Source: Geodermatophilus marinus (GTDB taxonomy: Bacteria; Actinomycetota; Actinomycetes; Mycobacteriales; Geodermatophilaceae). From it: a stretch of DNA of 64,000 nt. This document shows, piece after piece, positions 37,906 to 45,006 of this stretch. The notes below the pieces were generated by a model. It had not been told where the DNA came from. It saw only the letters and a list, made by a program, of their open reading frames with translations, and did no database searches. How positions within the stretch are numbered: the first letter of the stretch is position 1; each line of letters begins with the position of its first letter. The DNA lies in contig NZ_QVQH01000001.1 of NCBI RefSeq assembly GCF_003428645.1, positions 372,001 through 436,000 of the forward strand, read 5' to 3'. The position numbers were made by a program, and so were the translations under genes.

Positions 37906-39402
37906 TCAGGCGCCGTGGACGAGCAGCGGGTCCACCCCTGCGGGGACCACGTCGCCGGGCTCCTCTTCGTGGAGTTCCGCCGCGGCCACGGAGGCGTGGA
38001 GGTGCGAGGCGAGCTTGTCCTCGCGTCGGACGTCCACGATGTGCCCGGTCCAGGAGGAGATCAGCACGTCCAGGGAGGTCTCGGCGACGGCCCCGGGGGT
38101 GAGCAGCGTGCCCTCCGGCTCCCGGCCGAAGGCCCGGGTCCGCATGGGCGTGGCGGTGCGCTCCGGGTTGATGCAGTTCACCCGGACGCCGTCACCGGCC
38201 CACTCGTCGGCCAGCGCCTGCGTCAGGTTGACGACGGCGGCCTTGGCGGAGGAGTAGAGGCTGTAGCCGCTGCGCCCGCGGGTGTAGGAGCTGGACGTGT
38301 AGAGCAGCAGCGATCCGCCGGTCCGCCGCAGGTGCGGGTGGAAGACCTGTGCGATGTGGATCGGGGCGAGGTAGTTGACCTCGGTCGCCAGGAAGACCGT
38401 CTCCTCGCTGGTCGCGGCCAGCTCGCCGCGGGGGAGCACGCCGGCGGTGTTGACCACGAAGTCCACCCGGCCGGTGGCGGCGAGCACCTGCTCGCAGGCG
38501 GCCACGATGTCGGAGCGCCGCTCGACGTGGGTCCGCGTCTCCGAGCGGCTGAAGGTGAAGGTGGTGGCGCCGTAGGACTCGGCTAGGCGCACGATGTCCG
38601 CGCCGATCCCGTAGGAACCGCCGAACACGACGACGGTCTTGCCCTCCAGGGCTGCCCGGTACTCGGCCTCGAACCGCGGCCGGGGCGCATCGTGGCTGTC
38701 GAGCTGGAACAGCTTGTCGGCGATGTAGACGTCGATGGGCTCGGTGACCTTCATGTTGCGGTCCTCGCCCCGGACGACGGCGATCGGCACGTCGGGCAGG
38801 TAGCGCAGCACCACGGTGCAGTCGTCGGTCGCCTCGAAGTCCGGGTCACCGGCGGCGAGCTCGTAGGCCCGCCGGATGACGGACAGGCGGAAGCACTGCG
38901 GGGTCTGCCCCCGGCGCAGCAGCGGCCGGTGCAGCACCTGGTCGATCGTCTGGCCCGTCGCCTCGTCGACCTTGATTATCGTGTCCGCGGAGGGGATGGC
39001 CGTGTCCACGGCCTCGTACTCGTCCAGGGCGTCGACGCAGTCGGCGATGACCCGCTGGCTCAGCAGCGGCCGCACGGCGTCGTGGAAGAGGACGTTGCAC
39101 TCATCGGCGCCCAGCGCGTCGATGGCCCGCTGGGTGGTGGCGTTGCGCGTGTCGGCGCCCTCGAGGACCTCGGTGACCTTCGGGTAGGCGCCCGACCGGA
39201 GGAAGCCGCGGACGGCGTCGAGGTGACCGGGCGTCATCATCACGACGATCTCGTCGATCAGCGGTGAGGCGTTGAGCAGCCCGATGGTGTGCTCGATGAT
39301 CGGCTTGCCGGCGACCTTGATCAACTGCTTGGGGATGGACAGGCCCACGCGCGTCCCCGTGCCCCCGGCCAGGACCACCGCCACGTTCCGCAGTCTCGTC
39401 AC
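37906..39402 (-). CDS. bifunctional cytidylyltransferase / SDR reductase (Bcs1-like, predicted CDP-ribitol synthesis)
   Basis: The 498-residue fusion has an IspD/TarI-like cytidylyltransferase (about 1-235: VVLAGGTGTRVG, PKQLIKVAGKPIIEHTI, HDAVRPLLS) and a short-chain dehydrogenase (about 250-470: VVVFGGSYGIGADIV, NTAGVL, TSSSYTRGRSGYSLYSSAK with the Ser-Tyr-Lys triad). The same fusion in Haemophilus Bcs1 reduces ribulose-5-phosphate and makes CDP-ribitol. This is the best clue that the polymer contains ribitol phosphate. GTG 39402 is fixed by a TACGGT box (39410-39415) seven bases upstream, implying a leaderless minus-strand transcript. Confidence 0.87.
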   Translation of the reverse strand: MTRLRNVAVVLAGGTGTRVGLSIPKQLIKVAGKPIIEHTIGLLNASPLIDEIVVMMTPGHLDAVRGFLRSGAYPKVTEVLEGADTRNATTQRAIDALGADECNVLFHDAVRPLLSQRVIADCVDALDEYEAVDTAIPSADTIIKVDEATGQTIDQVLHRPLLRRGQTPQCFRLSVIRRAYELAAGDPDFEATDDCTVVLRYLPDVPIAVVRGEDRNMKVTEPIDVYIADKLFQLDSHDAPRPRFEAEYRAALEGKTVVVFGGSYGIGADIVRLAESYGATTFTFSRSETRTHVERRSDIVAACEQVLAATGRVDFVVNTAGVLPRGELAATSEETVFLATEVNYLAPIHIAQVFHPHLRRTGGSLLLYTSSSYTRGRSGYSLYSSAKAAVVNLTQALADEWAGDGVRVNCINPERTATPMRTRAFGREPEGTLLTPGAVAETSLDVLISSWTGHIVDVRREDKLASHLHASVAAAELHEEEPGDVVPAGVDPLLVHGA

Positions 39403-39483
39403 GAGCACGACCGTAGCGACAGAGCGTGATCGCACAGTTGCACATGGGATCACCGAGACGGCGTGGGACGAAATGGTGCCAGA

Positions 39484-39503
39484 GGGACGGCCCGGGCCGT
39501 CCC
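39484..39503. terminator. 20-base perfect palindrome after the PIG-L gene
   Basis: GGGACGGCCCGGGCCGTCCC lies two bases past the stop of the minus-strand PIG-L gene. It could terminate that transcript. Perfect symmetry with no loop also allows a protein-binding site. Confidence 0.6.
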
Positions 39504-39505
39504 GG

Positions 39506-40234
39506 TCACGCGGTGTGGACGACGTGGAAGGCCTCCGCCATGCGACCGTGCGGCAGCCCGAAACGGGACGCCGTCTGCCGCATCCAGCCGCCGACGAACT
39601 CCTCGAGGTCGTCGCGGTGGGCCACCTGGCTGACGTGGCTCTTGAGCGCGGCGAACTTCAGCTCCACCACGTCGGTCACGTCCACCGCGTGGTCGGGCCG
39701 GGGGCCGGCCCCGAGCCACACCTCGGAGACCGTCCACGCCTCGAGGCCCTCGTCGGCGAGCAGCTCCGGGAAGGCGAACGGGTTGCGGGCGTCGGGGTAG
39801 ACGGCGCGCAGGGTGGACTCGCCGACGGTCATGTGGTCGGGGTGGCTGGCGCCGATGCGCTCGTAGAACCGCTCCGGGGAGCTGGTCAGCACCCGCTGCG
39901 GGCGGACCTGGCGGATGACGCGGGTGATGTCGCGGCGCAGGTCCAGGGTCAGCTCGAGCCGGCCGTCGGGGTAGCCGAGGAAGCGGACGTCGCGGACGCC
40001 GACCGCCGCCGCGGCGGCCTCCTGCTCCGCGCGGCGCAGCGGGCCCATCCGCTCGCGGGGTGTCTCGTCGAACCCGCCGGCGTCCCCGTCGGTGACGATG
40101 CAGTAGGTGACCTCGGTGCCGGCCTCGGTCCAGGTGGCGACCGTCCCGGCACTGCCGAAGTCGACGTCGTCGGGGTGGGCCAGGACGCACAGCGCGCGCT
40201 CGACGTGCTCGGCGGGCTTCGGGGGTGTCGGCAT
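39506..40234 (-). CDS. PIG-L family deacetylase
   Basis: A 242-residue zinc deacetylase of the LmbE/MshB type: AHPDD (about 19-23) supplies the first metal ligands, and SHPDHMTVG further His ligands. Family members remove N-acetyl groups from GlcNAc-type sugars in mycothiol, teicoplanin and glycan pathways; the substrate here is unknown. Its place next to the surface-polymer locus is suggestive only. ATG 40234 is listed; GTG 40237 is eight bases after a TAGGCT box and may be the true leaderless start. Confidence 0.85.
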   Translation of the reverse strand: MPTPPKPAEHVERALCVLAHPDDVDFGSAGTVATWTEAGTEVTYCIVTDGDAGGFDETPRERMGPLRRAEQEAAAAAVGVRDVRFLGYPDGRLELTLDLRRDITRVIRQVRPQRVLTSSPERFYERIGASHPDHMTVGESTLRAVYPDARNPFAFPELLADEGLEAWTVSEVWLGAGPRPDHAVDVTDVVELKFAALKSHVSQVAHRDDLEEFVGGWMRQTASRFGLPHGRMAEAFHVVHTA

Positions 40235-40386
40235 CACGTCGGGCAAGCCTAGGTGGGTCCTGCGATGCCCCGTCCCCGGAGGCCCACGCGGTCCGGGGTT
40301 CCCCCGGAACGGCATCGGGCGGACCCTGGCGGTCCACGGACCAGGTGCACGGCCGGCCGCTGCGGCCCGCCGGGGGAGGAGCCGAC

Positions 40387-40794
40387 GTGGACCCTGCACT
40401 GTCCCGGGCGCTGGACCGGGTCGCGGACGGGCTGGCCGCCATGGGGGCCGGCAACCCCGGTCCCTACGCGGCCTGCTGGGCCGACTCCCCCGACGTGACG
40501 CTGTTCGGCGCCTGGGGACCGGTCGAGAAGGGGTACCGCGCCGTCACGAAGACCTTCGAGTGGGTGGGCAGCCGCTTCAGCGACGGCCGGCTCGTCCCGC
40601 GCTACGAGGTCGTCGACGTCAGCGGGGACCTCGCCTTCACGGTCGGGTCCGAGCAGGGGGTCGTCCGCGTGGACGGCGGGGAGCCGCGGGAGATGACGAT
40701 CCGGGTGACGCACGTCTACCGGCGCGTCGAGGGCGACTGGTGGCTGGTGCACCGGCACGCCGACTTCCCACCGGCCGACCAGCGGGAGCGCTGA
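40387..40794 (+). CDS. SnoaL-like / nuclear transport factor 2 fold protein
   Basis: A 135-residue NTF2-like protein: an N-terminal helix pair (RALDRVADGLAAMGAGNPGPYAACW), SPDVTLFGAWGPVEKGY, then strands GDLAFTVGSEQGVVRV, MTIRVTHVYRRVEGDWWLVHRHADFP. The closing WWLVHRH strand is typical of DUF4440/SnoaL ketosteroid-isomerase-like proteins. Function unknown. GTG 40387 follows GGGGAGGAG. Confidence 0.75.
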   Translation: MDPALSRALDRVADGLAAMGAGNPGPYAACWADSPDVTLFGAWGPVEKGYRAVTKTFEWVGSRFSDGRLVPRYEVVDVSGDLAFTVGSEQGVVRVDGGEPREMTIRVTHVYRRVEGDWWLVHRHADFPPADQRER

Positions 40795-40803
40795 GCCCGC
40801 CCG

Positions 40804-41100
40804 CTACAGCCGGCCGCGGCCCTGGCGGAGCAGCATCATGCCGAGCGCGGCGCCGTCGCTGCCGAGCGCCTCCTGGAAACGGGCCAGCACCTGCTGCTCG
40901 CGGGCGAGGGAGAGCCGGGTGCCACCCGCGGCCCGGCGCAGCTCACCGATCTCCCGGGAGACGGCCAGGCGTTGGCGGACCAGGCGGATGATCTCCGCAT
41001 CGCAGGCGTCGATCTCCTGGCGCAGCTCGGAGATGCGGGCGTCGGGCGCGGTGGGCGGCGGCGTGGCGGGGGCCGGCGTGGCGGGGATCATGGCGGTCAT
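40804..41100 (-). CDS. chorismate mutase (AroQ type)
   Basis: A 98-residue all-helical protein with ISELRQEIDACDAEIIRLVRQRLAVSREIGELRR, the AroQ helix 1 that carries the catalytic Arg and Lys residues, then LSLAREQQVLARFQEALG. It converts chorismate to prephenate, the branch to Phe and Tyr. Size and position beside pcrA/uvrD1 match the intracellular chorismate mutase Rv0948c of M. tuberculosis, which is boosted by the DAHP synthase elsewhere in the genome. ATG 41100 is preceded by GGAGGAA. Its leader holds an apparent Phe/Tyr attenuator (41145-41252). Confidence 0.9.
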   Translation of the reverse strand: MTAMIPATPAPATPPPTAPDARISELRQEIDACDAEIIRLVRQRLAVSREIGELRRAAGGTRLSLAREQQVLARFQEALGSDGAALGMMLLRQGRGRL

Positions 41101-41144
41101 CGGTTCCTCCGGTGCGGGGGGCCGTCGGGCCCGGAGGACGAGAA

Positions 41145-41173
41145 ACGCCCCGGGCTCCTCGGGCCCGGGGCGT
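41145..41173 (-). terminator. attenuator hairpin in the chorismate mutase leader
   Basis: ACGCCCCGGGC and its complement form an 11-base perfect stem with a 7-base loop. Read on the minus strand the stem is followed at once by TTTCTC, a short T-rich tail as in intrinsic terminators. It lies 16 bases after the leader-peptide stop and 44 bases before the chorismate mutase start, the position of an attenuator. Confidence 0.75.
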
Positions 41174-41189
41174 CTGTTGCGGCGTGTGC

Positions 41190-41252
41190 TCAGCCAGCGG
41201 TGACGGACACCGGAACCCGGTGGCCGTAGTAAAAGCTGCGCGCGGTGAGCAC
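41190..41252 (-). CDS. Phe/Tyr-containing leader peptide of chorismate mutase
   Basis: A 20-codon ORF (GTG 41252 to TGA 41190) on the chorismate mutase strand encodes a peptide starting VLTARSFYYGHRVPV. The consecutive codons TTT TAC TAC (41224-41232) use the two end products of the pathway, and TTT is very rare in this genome, so stalling at low Phe-tRNA would be effective. CAGACT six bases before the GTG may be the -10 of a leaderless transcript. Gene order leader peptide, terminator hairpin, chorismate mutase is that of classic amino-acid attenuators. Confidence 0.7.
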   Translation of the reverse strand: MLTARSFYYGHRVPVSVTAG

Positions 41253-41351
41253 GGCGGGAGTCTGCCACACCCGCGGCGGGCGGCGCCAGCGCACCCGCGG
41301 GGCGCGTGGGGCGGGCGGGTCCGCGACCCGAGGACCGTCGCCCGTCCGAAC

Positions 41352-41429
41352 TACAGTGGTGTGGTCATGAACCCACCCCACGAAAACGCTCCGCTGGCGC
41401 TCCACGTCTCCGTGGGGTCCCCGGGATGA
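41352..41429 (+). CDS. leaderless 20-codon ORF overlapping the pcrA start
   Basis: A TACAGT box (41352-41357) lies nine bases before ATG 41367. The ORF reads MNPPHENAPLALHVSVGSPG and stops with TGA 41427-41429, which overlaps the pcrA start as ATGA. Because pcrA has no good ribosome site of its own, translation through this ORF may feed ribosomes to pcrA. Coding positions are 41367-41429; the feature includes the promoter box. No similarity recognised. Confidence 0.55.
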   Translation, partial: YSGVVMNPPHENAPLALHVSVGSPG

Positions 41430-43720
41430 GCGTCCAGCAGGCCCTCCCCGGCACTGCGTCCCTCCAGCGTTCCGCGTCCGGCTCGGTGGGCCGGGAGCTG
41501 GACCGCATGCTCGCCGGCCTCAACGGCCCGCAGCGCCAGGCCGTGGTGCACGAGGGCGGCCCGCTGCTCATCGTCGCCGGCGCCGGGTCGGGCAAGACCC
41601 GGGTGCTCACCCACCGGGTCGCCTACCTCCTCGGTGCCCGCGGGGTGCAGCCCGGCGAGGTCCTCGCGATCACCTTCACGAACAAGGCCGCGGGCGAGAT
41701 GAAGGAGCGGGTGGCCCAGCTGGTCGGCCCGCGCGCCCGCGCGATGTGGGTGTCGACCTTCCACTCCATGTGCGTGCGCATCCTGCGCGCCGAGGCCGCC
41801 AAGCTCGGGCTGAAGAGCTCGTTCACCATCTACGACCAGGGCGACTCCGTCCGGCTCATGACGATGGTCGCCCGCGACCTGGACCTCGACGCCAAGCGCT
41901 ACCCCGGGCGCAGCCTCGCGGCGCAGGTGTCGAACCTGAAGAACGAGCTGGTCGACGAGGAGTCGTTCACCCCGGTCACCGCGCCGGAGAAGGTGCTCGC
42001 CGAGGCGTACACGCTGTACCAGCAGCGGCTGCGCCAGGCGCACGCGCTGGACTTCGACGACCTGATCATGACGACGGTGAACCTGCTCCAGGCCTTCCCC
42101 GACGTCGCGGAGCACTACCGGCGCCGGTTCCGGCACGTCCTGGTCGACGAGTACCAGGACACCAACCACGCCCAGTACGTGCTGGTGCGCGAGCTGGTGG
42201 GCACGGGTGCCGGCCCGGTGCCGCCGGCCGAGCTGTGCGTCGTCGGCGACGCCGACCAGTCGATCTACGCCTTCCGCGGCGCCACGATCCGCAACATCGA
42301 CGAGTTCGAGCGCGACTACCCCGAGGCCACGACGATCCTGCTGGAGCAGAACTACCGCTCCACCCAGCGCATCCTCAAGGCGGCCAACCAGGTCATCGCC
42401 AAGAACACCGGACGCCGGCCGAAGAACCTCTGGACCGACGCCGGGGACGGCGAGCTCATCGAGGGCTACGTCGCCGAGAACGAGCACGACGAGGCCGCCT
42501 GGGTGGCCGAGCAGATCGACGCGCTGGTCGACGAGGGCCAGGCCAGGCCCAAGGACATCGCGGTCTTCTACCGCACCAACAACGCCTCCCGCGTGTTCGA
42601 GGAGGTGTTCATCCGCGTCGGCATGCCCTACAAGGTCGTCGGCGGGGTGCGCTTCTACGAGCGCAAGGAGGTCCGCGACGCGCTGGCCTACCTCAAGGTG
42701 GTGGCCAACCCCGCAGACGTGGTGAGCCTGCGGCGGGTGCTCAACACGCCCAAGCGCGGCATCGGCGACAAGGCCGAGTCCTGCATCGAGACCTTCGCCG
42801 ACCGCGAGCGGATCGCCTTCGCCACCGCCCTGCGGCGCTGCGCGGAGGTCCCCGACCTCGCCGCCCGCTCGCTCAAGGCGGTGCAGGAGTTCGTCGCGCT
42901 GCTGGAGGAGTTCGAGCACCTGGTCGAGACCGGCTCGGGCCCGGCCGCGCTGCTGGAGAGCATCCTCGACCGCACCGGCTACCTGACCGAGCTGCAGGCC
43001 TCGACCGACCCGCAGGACGAGGGGCGCGTCGACAACCTCAACGAGCTCATCTCCGTGGCCGCGGAGTTCGAGGCGGCCAACCCCGGGGGCTCGGTCACCG
43101 ACTTCCTCGAGCAGGTGTCGCTGGTGGCCGACGCCGACCAGATCCCGGTCGCGGGGGACGACGCCGGCGTGGTCACGCTGATGACCCTGCACACCGCCAA
43201 GGGGCTGGAGTTCCCGGTGGTCTTCCTCACCGGCATGGAGGACGGCGTCTTCCCCCACCTGCGCGCCCTGGGCGACCCGCGGGAGCTGGAGGAGGAGCGC
43301 CGGCTGGCCTACGTCGGCATCACCCGGGCGCAGCAGCGGCTGTTCCTCTCCCGGGCCACGGTGCGCACCAGCTGGGGGCAGCCGGCCTACAACCCGCCGT
43401 CCCGCTTCCTCGACGAGCTGCCGGGCGACACGGTCCGGTGGGCGGGCAAGGAGCCGGTGCCCGCGCCGAGCACGGGTTACCGCTCGGCGCAGCAGCGGGT
43501 CGCCGCGACCGGGCTGTCGACCGGCGGGCTGCGCGGTGGCGCGGGCAACCGGGCGGTCATCTCGGTCGAGGTGGGGGACCGGGTCAGCCACGACGCCTTC
43601 GGGCTCGGGACCGTCGTCGAGGTCACCGGCGTCGGCGACAAGGCCCAGGCGACGGTGGACTTCGGCTCGGGCGGCACCAAGCGCCTCGTCCTCCGCTACG
43701 CCCCGCTCGTCAAGCTCTGA
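41426..43720 (+). CDS. pcrA: UvrD/PcrA-type ATP-dependent DNA helicase
   Basis: A 764-residue superfamily 1A 3'-5' helicase: Walker A AGAGSGKT (51-58), AITFTNKAAGEMKERV, motif II DEYQDTN, motif III GDADQSIYAFRGA, motif IV NYRST, motif V TLHTAKGLEFPVVFLTGMEDGVFPH and motif VI EERRLAYVGITRA. The last 70 residues form the Tudor-like RNA polymerase-binding tail (VGDRVSHDAFGLGTVVEV). Acts in nucleotide-excision repair and transcription-coupled processing. It matches M. tuberculosis UvrD1 in sequence and in location between chorismate mutase and the M23 peptidase. Confidence 0.97.
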   Translation: MSVQQALPGTASLQRSASGSVGRELDRMLAGLNGPQRQAVVHEGGPLLIVAGAGSGKTRVLTHRVAYLLGARGVQPGEVLAITFTNKAAGEMKERVAQLVGPRARAMWVSTFHSMCVRILRAEAAKLGLKSSFTIYDQGDSVRLMTMVARDLDLDAKRYPGRSLAAQVSNLKNELVDEESFTPVTAPEKVLAEAYTLYQQRLRQAHALDFDDLIMTTVNLLQAFPDVAEHYRRRFRHVLVDEYQDTNHAQYVLVRELVGTGAGPVPPAELCVVGDADQSIYAFRGATIRNIDEFERDYPEATTILLEQNYRSTQRILKAANQVIAKNTGRRPKNLWTDAGDGELIEGYVAENEHDEAAWVAEQIDALVDEGQARPKDIAVFYRTNNASRVFEEVFIRVGMPYKVVGGVRFYERKEVRDALAYLKVVANPADVVSLRRVLNTPKRGIGDKAESCIETFADRERIAFATALRRCAEVPDLAARSLKAVQEFVALLEEFEHLVETGSGPAALLESILDRTGYLTELQASTDPQDEGRVDNLNELISVAAEFEAANPGGSVTDFLEQVSLVADADQIPVAGDDAGVVTLMTLHTAKGLEFPVVFLTGMEDGVFPHLRALGDPRELEEERRLAYVGITRAQQRLFLSRATVRTSWGQPAYNPPSRFLDELPGDTVRWAGKEPVPAPSTGYRSAQQRVAATGLSTGGLRGGAGNRAVISVEVGDRVSHDAFGLGTVVEVTGVGDKAQATVDFGSGGTKRLVLRYAPLVKL

Positions 43721-43864
43721 CCCGGGCGGTCGGCCCCCGGCCGGTGGCGCCCGTGGGCTCGTCGCGCGTGGGCCGGTGCCGGGCACAGGCAGCTCTTCCC
43801 ACGTCGGCGGCTCCGGGACGCCGGACATGCTTCCTGTGCCCCGGGGTGGGGGGGGCCGATCCGG

Positions 43865-44674
43865 TCAGGGCACCGAGACGCCGCGCTCGGCGAGGAAGTC
43901 CTCCGGGTCGACGGCGCGGCCGTTTTGGCCGCCGCTGTGGATCTGGTAGTGCAGGTGGGGGCCGGTCGACTGGCCCTCGTTGCCGATCTTCGCGATCGGA
44001 TCGCCGGCGTGCACGATGTCGCCGGCCTGCACCGAGTAGTAGCGCATGTGGCCGTAGACGTGCACGTTGCCGTCGGGGTCCTGGATGTAGACGGCGTTGC
44101 CGTACCCGGAGGCCCGGCCGGCACGGATCACCACGCCGTCGGTGGCCGCCAGGATGGGCGTGCCGAGCGGCGCCGCGAGGTCGATGCCCCAGTGCATGAC
44201 CCCCCAGCGCATGCAGAAGCAGGTGGTCAGGCGGGCGCCCTCGACGGGCCGGGCGGTCGTCGGCCGCCGGGCGGCGCGGGAGGCGGCGAGCTCGGTGAGC
44301 CGGGCCTGCGCCTCGGCCTCGGTGATGCCGCGGCGCACGAGGGCGTCGTCCAGCTCGCCCGCCAGCCCGAGGTCGGAGACCCCGAGGCCGTAGTCGACGG
44401 AGGTCATGCCGGTGGGGACGGGGTCGTCGCCCAGCAGGCCGGGCAGGCCGGCGAGGACGGCGCCCGCGACGAGGGCGGCCAGCCAGACCGGACCGCGCCG
44501 GCCGGGAGGACGGGGGAGGCCGCGGCGGCGCGGGGCGGGCGTCGCGACGGCGGGCGCCTGCTCCGCCGGCGCCTCTGCCGCGGGCACCCGCTCGGCGGGC
44601 GTCCTGTCCACGGGGAGGCGCGGGGTGACCGCGGGTTCCCGGTCGGCCGTCGGCCGCTCCAGCAGGCTGGTCAC
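43865..44674 (-). CDS. M23 family metallopeptidase, membrane-anchored
   Basis: The 269-residue protein has a proline- and glutamate-rich cytoplasmic start, one membrane helix (about 64-82), a linker with a short helical region, and a LytM/M23 domain (about 150-265). The zinc ligands are in HWGIDLAAPLGTPI (H-x3-D) and the HLHYQIH motif near the end. It is predicted to cut peptidoglycan cross-links outside the cell, or act as an amidase activator. It is the syntenic counterpart of Rv0950c. GTG 44674 is preceded by GGAGGTG. Confidence 0.9.
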   Translation of the reverse strand: MTSLLERPTADREPAVTPRLPVDRTPAERVPAAEAPAEQAPAVATPAPRRRGLPRPPGRRGPVWLAALVAGAVLAGLPGLLGDDPVPTGMTSVDYGLGVSDLGLAGELDDALVRRGITEAEAQARLTELAASRAARRPTTARPVEGARLTTCFCMRWGVMHWGIDLAAPLGTPILAATDGVVIRAGRASGYGNAVYIQDPDGNVHVYGHMRYYSVQAGDIVHAGDPIAKIGNEGQSTGPHLHYQIHSGGQNGRAVDPEDFLAERGVSVP

Positions 44675-44830
44675 CGGAGCACCTCCCTGGTGGGTCTGCC
44701 CCTCCGGCCGGGCTGCCGAGCGGCAGACCGCCGGGGGAGCGGCGGTGGCGCGGGCGACCTGTGCGGGTCCCCCTCCGGTTGTCCGGTGCCGTGATCGGAC
44801 GGTAACGATCCGTCATTGCCACCATCGGCC
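44675..44830 (-). promoter_or_regulatory. structured 5' leader of the M23 gene; weak candidate c-di-AMP (ydaO-type) riboswitch
   Basis: Read on the minus strand, the leader contains TCCGATCACGGCACCGGACA followed by GGAGGGGGACCC, which resembles the 5' half of actinobacterial ydaO/yuaA leaders, elements that often precede wall hydrolases. The expected GGTGAATC and CTCACCTCGCAGGCG blocks were not found. A hairpin GGTCTGCC (44722-44729 complement) with GGCAGACC (44693-44700 complement) lies close to the ribosome site. The rest of the 332-base gap (44831-44948) shows nothing recognisable. Confidence 0.3.
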
Positions 44831-44948
44831 GGCGCGGGCGCGTGTCGCCTTGTCTGCAACCCGTGTGACGAATGAGCCGGAAGAGCCGGGTGTGGCGCTC
44901 CGCGGGTCGTCCTGCTCCGGACGGCAGCCACCGGGGCTCAGGGGCGCC

Positions 44949-45001
44949 GCCCTCGTCCAGGGGTCCGCCACGAGCGGGCGAGGGGTGGGGGGACGAGGGC
45001 C
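44949..45001 (-). repeat. stop-proximal palindrome, minus-strand copy (after the lipase gene)
   Basis: On the minus strand, arms GGCCCTCGTCC (45001-44991) and GGACGAGGGC (44958-44949) enclose a CCaCC / GGcGG inner stem and a CTCGCCCGCTCG loop. It begins five bases after the stop of the minus-strand lipase gene, preceded by the AAAGG leader seen at other copies. It is thus in the same orientation relative to its gene as all plus-strand copies. Confidence 0.85.
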
Positions 45002-45006
45002 TTTCC

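Noticed and set aside
37906-38700. Separate housekeeping IspD gene
   Set aside because: The cytidylyltransferase is fused to an SDR in the Bcs1 layout and lies in a polymer locus, so CDP-ribitol synthesis is preferred over isoprenoid synthesis.
43779-43844. Hairpin CCGGGCACAGG / CCTGTGCCCCGG between pcrA and the M23 gene as a terminator
   Set aside because: The loop is over 40 bases and there is a one-base arm mismatch, so support is too weak to list.
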